Origin: Arthrobacter sp.
Lineage (GTDB): Bacteria > Actinomycetota > Actinomycetes > Actinomycetales > Micrococcaceae
Direction: 5' to 3'
DNA: 64,000 nucleotides
NCBI GenBank assembly: GCA_026393275.1
Contig: JAPLAM010000095.1
Span: 62,001-126,000, forward strand
Both the position numbers and the translations under genes were made by a program. Below, piece by piece: positions 58,386 to 64,000 of this stretch. The notes under the pieces were generated by a model. The model did no database searches. It was given only the letters and a program-made list of their open reading frames with translations, and was not told where the DNA came from. Position 1 is the first letter of the stretch. Each line of letters begins with the position of its first letter.

Positions 58386-60101
58386 ATGAACGCCCCTGTT
58401 GAAATCCATGAAGAAGGTGCGTCCGCCCGGCGTCCGCTGCTTGAAATCAGGGACCTGGCGATCAGCTTCAAAACTAGCGGCGGCGAGGTCAACGCCGTCC
58501 GCAACGCCCACCTGACCGTGATGCCCGGCGAAACCGTCGCCATCGTCGGCGAATCCGGTTCCGGCAAGTCGACGACGGCGCTGGCCGCCATCGGCCTGTT
58601 GCCCAGCAACGGCCGGGTCTCCGGCGGGCAGATCCTGTTCGACGGCGAGGACATTTCCCACGCCAGCGAAAAGCGGATGATCGAACTGCGCGGCAACAGC
58701 ATCGGCATGGTCCCGCAGGACCCGATGTCCAACCTGAACCCGGTCTGGAAGATCGGCTACCAGGTCCGCGAGACGCTCAAGGCCAACGGCCTCCCGGACA
58801 GTGCGGACGACGTCGCCAAGGTGCTCTCCGAGGCCGGACTGCCCGACGCCGCTCGGCGGGCCAAGCAGTACCCGCACGAGTTCTCCGGCGGCATGCGCCA
58901 GCGGGCCCTGATCGCCATCGGCCTGTCTTGCCAGCCGCGCCTGCTCATCGCCGATGAGCCGACGTCGGCCCTGGACGTGACCGTGCAGCGGCAGATCCTG
59001 GACCACCTGGACAAGATGACCACCGAACTGGGTACGGCCGTCCTGCTGATCACCCACGACCTCGGCCTCGCCGCCGAACGCGCGGACAAGGTGGTGGTGA
59101 TGTACCGCGGCCAGGTCGTCGAAGCCGGTCCCTCGCTGGAACTGCTGCAGAACCCGCAGCACCCGTACACCAAGCGCCTCGTCGCCTCGGCGCCGTCGCT
59201 GGCCTCGCGCCGCATCCAGGCGGCCAAGGAACTCGGGATCGAATCCGAGGACCTGCTGGCACCCGACGAGGACGTCGTCGTCGCCTCTTCCATGCCGGAT
59301 GAGGTCCTCCAGATCGAAAACCTGCGCAAGGTCTTCAAGCTGCGTTCGGGCCTGGGCCGCTCCACCGACTTCACCGCGGTGGACGACGTCTCCTTCAGCG
59401 TCAAGCGCGGCACCACGACGGCGATCGTGGGCGAGTCGGGCTCCGGCAAGTCCACCGTGGCGCAGATGGTCCTGAACCTGCTGGCGCCGACCTCCGGCAA
59501 GATCATCTTTGACGGCGTGGACACCTCCACGCTGAACAGCAAGGAGATCTTCGCCTTCCGCCGCCGCGTGCAGCCGATCTTCCAGGACCCGTACGGTTCC
59601 CTCGACCCGATGTACAACATCTTCCGCACCATCGAGGAACCGCTGCGGACCCACAAAATCGGGGACAAGGCCAGCCGCGAGAAAAAGGTCCGGGAACTGC
59701 TGGACCAGGTGGCGCTCCCGCAGTCCACCATGCAGCGCTACCCGAACGAGCTCTCCGGCGGCCAGCGCCAGCGCGTGGCAATCGCGCGTGCCCTGGCCCT
59801 CGATCCCGAGGTCATCATTTGCGACGAGGCCGTCTCGGCTCTCGACGTGCTGGTGCAGGCGCAGGTGCTGAACCTGCTCGCCGAGCTGCAGTCCCGGCTG
59901 GGCCTGACCTACCTGTTCATCACCCACGACCTCGCGGTGGTCCGGCAGATCGCCGACCACGTGTGCGTGATGGAGCGGGGCAAGCTCGTCGAGACCGGCT
60001 CCACGGACGACGTCTTCGACTCGCCGCAGCAGGAATACACGAAGGCCCTGCTCAACGCCATCCCCGGCGCCGGCCTCATGCTTCCTCCGGAAGTTGCCTG
60101 A
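58386..60101 (+). CDS. peptide ABC transporter, fused double ATP-binding protein (DppD-DppF type), cluster 2
   Basis: 571 residues from ATG 58386, chosen because AAAGGGG is 5 nt upstream; ATG 58371 (ATGA overlap) is the alternative. NBD1: GESGSGKSTTALAAIGLLP, signature FSGGMRQR, LLIADEPTSALDVTVQ. NBD2: GESGSGKSTVAQMVLNLLAPTSG, signature LSGGQRQR, VIICDEAVSALDVLVQ. Note DEA rather than DEP in the second Walker B extension, which OppF-type domains tolerate. It energises the cluster 2 permease pair. Confidence 0.94.
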   Translation: MNAPVEIHEEGASARRPLLEIRDLAISFKTSGGEVNAVRNAHLTVMPGETVAIVGESGSGKSTTALAAIGLLPSNGRVSGGQILFDGEDISHASEKRMIELRGNSIGMVPQDPMSNLNPVWKIGYQVRETLKANGLPDSADDVAKVLSEAGLPDAARRAKQYPHEFSGGMRQRALIAIGLSCQPRLLIADEPTSALDVTVQRQILDHLDKMTTELGTAVLLITHDLGLAAERADKVVVMYRGQVVEAGPSLELLQNPQHPYTKRLVASAPSLASRRIQAAKELGIESEDLLAPDEDVVVASSMPDEVLQIENLRKVFKLRSGLGRSTDFTAVDDVSFSVKRGTTTAIVGESGSGKSTVAQMVLNLLAPTSGKIIFDGVDTSTLNSKEIFAFRRRVQPIFQDPYGSLDPMYNIFRTIEEPLRTHKIGDKASREKKVRELLDQVALPQSTMQRYPNELSGGQRQRVAIARALALDPEVIICDEAVSALDVLVQAQVLNLLAELQSRLGLTYLFITHDLAVVRQIADHVCVMERGKLVETGSTDDVFDSPQQEYTKALLNAIPGAGLMLPPEVA

Positions 60102-60137
60102 TCTGACCGGTGCGTTAGGCCAGGGGCGTTAAGCCGA

Positions 60138-60175
60138 GGAGCCGGTGTCCACCCCGCGGGGTGGACACCGGCTCC
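60138..60175. terminator. strong terminator closing the second peptide-transport operon
   Basis: GGAGCCGGTGTCCACCCC and its exact complement GGGGTGGACACCGGCTCC form an 18-bp hairpin, followed by TTCGTTTT. It serves the plus-strand operon and could also stop the convergent SGNH hydrolase transcript. Confidence 0.9.
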
Positions 60176-60221
60176 TTCGTTTTAAACATTCGTGTTGACC
60201 GGTGGGCGGGTGCGCCGGAAC

Positions 60222-61127
60222 TCAGCCGGCGGTGGCGGCGTCGTCCGCCCGGATTCCCATTTCCTGCAGCCGCTTGCCGAGCAAGGTGCCCAGGGCCGCG
60301 TGGCCCTCGGGGTTCATGTGCACGCCGTCGGCCAGCAGCCGGGTGAGGTCGTACTTGGTGAGCCAGTCACCGACACTGACGAAGGGGATTTTCTGCTTGG
60401 CCGCGATGGTGCCGAGCAGCGTGTCCACCTGGGTGCGCCGGCCACCGCCGTAGTTCGCACCGCGGGCCAGGGTGCCGATCATCAGCATTTTGGCGCCGGG
60501 GTAGCGCTGCCGGAGGGCGGCGATCAGGCGGTCCGCGTTGGCGGCGATCTGGGCGTCGGTCGCGCCGCGGGCAGCGTCATTCCCGCCGCCCTCGATCACC
60601 ACCAGGGGAGGGGCGCCGTAGGGCAGCTTCCAGTCACCGCGTTGCAGGGCGTCGATGTAGTTTCCGGTCTTGCCGTTCGCCACCACAAAACCGGTGCCCC
60701 CGAGGCCGCAGAAGTACACGCCGTAGCCGGCCCGGCCAAGTCCCTGCCGGGGCCAGCCGGTGACGGGTTCGGACTGCGAGTCGCCGATCAGCACGGCCGT
60801 GTGCCGGATGTCCTTGACGATCACTTCGTCGCGGCCGTTGGCGGGATTGCGGTACACGGAACCGGCGGGCAGCGATTCGGGATCCAGGCGGGGGATGAGC
60901 CCGGCCTTCGGGCCTGCCCCGGCCGCGACGGGCTCGCCCGGGGCGCCGGCGGGAACGCGGCTGGCCTTGCCGCTGGCGGCGGGCAGGGCGCTGGCGTCGG
61001 AGGAGGCGGCGGTGTCCGAGGACGGAGCCGTGTCGGATTGGGGCGGGGTCTGGCCGCAGCCGCCCAACAGTACGCCTACGGCGATCATCGGTGCGACGAA
61101 GCGGAACAGGGCCGAGGCGTTGCGCAT
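60222..61127 (-). CDS. SGNH/GDSL-type hydrolase lipoprotein
   Basis: A 301-residue secreted protein from ATG 61127 (GGAGA upstream). Signal peptide with lipobox VLLGGCG, a Ser/Ala/Pro-rich linker to about residue 80, then the SGNH domain. Block I is VLIGDSQSE (Ser nucleophile), a Gly block is GLGGTGFV, VVIEGGGND holds the Asn, and block V is DGVHMNPEGHAALG with catalytic Asp and His. It probably removes acyl or acetyl groups from cell-envelope polymers; substrate unknown. Confidence 0.87.
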   Translation of the reverse strand: MRNASALFRFVAPMIAVGVLLGGCGQTPPQSDTAPSSDTAASSDASALPAASGKASRVPAGAPGEPVAAGAGPKAGLIPRLDPESLPAGSVYRNPANGRDEVIVKDIRHTAVLIGDSQSEPVTGWPRQGLGRAGYGVYFCGLGGTGFVVANGKTGNYIDALQRGDWKLPYGAPPLVVIEGGGNDAARGATDAQIAANADRLIAALRQRYPGAKMLMIGTLARGANYGGGRRTQVDTLLGTIAAKQKIPFVSVGDWLTKYDLTRLLADGVHMNPEGHAALGTLLGKRLQEMGIRADDAATAG

Positions 61128-61190
61128 TGATGTCTCCGGGCTGGCGTGCTGTTGTCTCAGCAATCATGGGGCATGGCCGGATCAAAACCT

Positions 61191-61206
61191 AGTGACGTTG
61201 CTCACT
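61191..61206. promoter_or_regulatory. CRP/GlxR-like site
   Basis: AGTGA-CGTTGC-TCACT is a perfect inverted repeat with the GTGA-N6-TCAC core of cAMP-responsive CRP/GlxR sites. It lies between the divergent SGNH hydrolase and typA genes. Confidence 0.5.
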
Positions 61207-61289
61207 TTGTAGGCGTGTTTCGCGCCACGCCGCTGGCGCCGGGGTTAGGCGGCAGCGTCGGTTTTTAGGCCAATAAATGCCGGAGCGTC

Positions 61290-61295
61290 TAGAAT
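61290..61295 (+). promoter_or_regulatory. -10 element of typA
   Basis: TAGAAT about 100 nt before the typA ATG. It implies a 5'-UTR near 95 nt. No convincing -35 element was seen. The UTR lacks a clear ribosome site next to the ATG. Confidence 0.4.
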
Positions 61296-61397
61296 GGGGG
61301 GAAGGAGCCCTGTCTTTATGGGTTGATCCGTCGTGCGTTCCGGTTGGAAATGTCGCGATACAACAGCTGACTTCACCACTGAATCGAGCACTTACGC

Positions 61398-63326
<1,929 letters not shown>

Positions 63327-63353
63327 TCCGGGCCTCCGGGCTCCGGCTTTAAC

Positions 63354-63728
63354 GTGACCAAGAGAGCTGCCGGCAGGGCAGGCGGCATTGCCGCCGCCCT
63401 GCCGGCAGCTCTTTTTGTTGCCCTGGCCGGCACCGTCCTGCACCGCCAGGACGTGCAAGTAGCCGGCATCGCGCTGCCCTGGGGTGCCGCGGCCGCGCTG
63501 GTGTTGCTGGCGTCCGTGGAGCTGCTGCTGGGGGCAGCGTTCCGCTCCATTGTGCCGACGGCGGTCTGCGGCGCCGGGTGCTACGCGCTGACCGGCTGGT
63601 GGGCCACGCTGGAGCCCGGCCGGCGCCTGATCCTCGGCGACCTGGCCGGCAACCTCTGGATCTTAGGGATTGCCGTGGTCACGGTAGTCATGCTCACCTG
63701 GTGCCGCCGCTACGCCCGCCGGGGCTAG
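63354..63728 (+). CDS. small four-helix membrane protein, hypothetical
   Basis: A 124-residue protein with about four helices: AALPAALFVALAGTVL, PWGAAAALVLLASVELLLG, FRSIVPTAVCGAGCYALTGWW and LWILGIAVVTVVMLTWC. The GTG start at 63354 has no evident ribosome site, and codons 3-20 lie inside the typA terminator hairpin. A later start is hard to place without losing the first helix. Function unknown. Confidence 0.65.
   Translation: MTKRAAGRAGGIAAALPAALFVALAGTVLHRQDVQVAGIALPWGAAAALVLLASVELLLGAAFRSIVPTAVCGAGCYALTGWWATLEPGRRLILGDLAGNLWILGIAVVTVVMLTWCRRYARRG
63361..63414 (+). terminator. typA intrinsic terminator, overlapping the next gene's start
   Basis: AGAGCTGCCGGCAGGGC pairs perfectly with GCCCTGCCGGCAGCTCT, with an inner GGCGGC/GCCGCC stem and ATT loop, one bulged A, and a T5 tract. 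It is one of the strongest hairpins in the window. Confidence 0.9.
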
Positions 63729-63819
63729 TGTCTCAGCATCGCTGTCGCGCCGTCGTGGCGGGGTGGCCGGTTGGTCACGGGGGTACGCGACATCTGGGCG
63801 CTCGGATATCTGTGCGCTC

Positions 63820-63964
63820 GGGACATGCCCAGTGTTGGTTCCTGCCTTGGGACATGCCCACTTTTCGTGCCTGCGGGTGGGCATACTGGCATCATGTCCG
63901 CTGGCTGCGCGAAGCGCCGGACATGTCCCTGAGCTGACCGGGGGACATGCTCAGCGCTCATGTC
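63820..63964. repeat. cluster of GGACATG / CATGTCC motifs
   Basis: Six copies on both strands within 145 bp: GGGACATGCCCA at 63820 and 63849 (29 nt apart), CATGTCC at 63893, the palindrome GGACATGTCC at 63919, GGGGACATGC at 63941 and CATGTC at 63959. No gene is credible here; tracked ORFs are shadows. It could be an intergenic repeat family or clustered protein-binding sites. Confidence 0.6.
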
Positions 63965-64000
63965 GGGGACCGCGCTAGCGCTTTTGCACATAGCGGAAAC

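Noticed and set aside
57831-59960. 709-residue minus-strand ORF
   Set aside because: Exact antisense of the DppC-like permease and fused ATPase genes; no family motifs.
63820-63964. CRISPR array
   Set aside because: Repeats are short, occur on both strands with irregular spacing after the first two, and no cas gene is present.

Overview
The window is a high-GC actinobacterial chromosome segment that looks like a soil Micrococcaceae genome (Arthrobacter / Pseudarthrobacter type). I infer this from the codon bias, the gene families (DUF1206, CsbD, PPK2, KmtR-like regulator with a CDF exporter, CsoR-type operator, tandem Dpp/Opp systems), frequent GTG/TTG starts and many apparently leaderless genes. 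It is chromosomal: it carries the housekeeping genes ispH, xseA/xseB, ychF, rsgA and typA. By eye I saw no rRNA, tRNA, CRISPR array or intact transposase/integrase. No database search was possible, so all family calls come from motif recognition.

Layout. 1-6.4 kb: a cut-off Pro/Ala-rich protein, DUF1206 and CsbD stress proteins facing each other across a terminator, a MarR-FUSC pair, a flavin-dependent monooxygenase, and a small redox operon (DoxX-like, MoaF-like with an apparent frameshift, NAD(P)-binding). 6.5-16.8 kb: metal handling (KmtR-like ArsR regulator overlapping a His-rich CDF exporter; a CopB-type copper ATPase with a CsoR-type operator but no csoR nearby), a LysR/MFS divergent pair, a YnfA-like protein and an ABC-F ATPase. 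17-26.9 kb: corA, two Lrp/AsnC regulators, three divergent regulator-target pairs (MFS, trans-sulfuration enzyme, MFS/LysR), nitronate monooxygenase, a BadF-type kinase and a Nudix hydrolase. 27-32.1 kb: a 26-codon leader ORF and hairpin ahead of rsgA, then a complete four-gene OpuC-type compatible-solute ABC operon closed by a strong terminator. 32.2-40.7 kb: housekeeping genes (alanine-type aminotransferase, PPK2, xseBA, ispH, rmuC, ychF).

40.6-44.6 kb looks like a decayed integrative element at the 3' end of ychF. Three copies of the ychF 3'-end sequence flank or divide an acetyltransferase gene, a frameshifted tatC 3' fragment, a beta-helix protein gene and a TetR C-terminal fragment. After an alpha/beta hydrolase and a second LLM-type oxidoreductase, 47-60.1 kb holds two adjacent paralogous Dpp/Opp peptide-uptake operons (SBP, two permeases, one fused double-ATPase each). 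The first is interrupted by an opposite-strand PH-domain-like gene and a 15-bp repeat, and its DppB carries a large extra-helix insertion. The window closes with a lipoprotein SGNH hydrolase, typA, a small membrane protein whose first codons overlap the typA terminator, and a cluster of GGACATG repeats.

Cross-cutting patterns: several -10 hexamers sit 6-8 nt before start codons (leaderless mRNAs), convergent genes share CTAG/TTAG stop overlaps, and operons are chained by ATGA overlaps. No single undescribed defence or biosynthetic system is evident. The most novel-looking items are the ychF att-like scar, the rsgA leader and the homopolymer frameshift in the MoaF-like gene.
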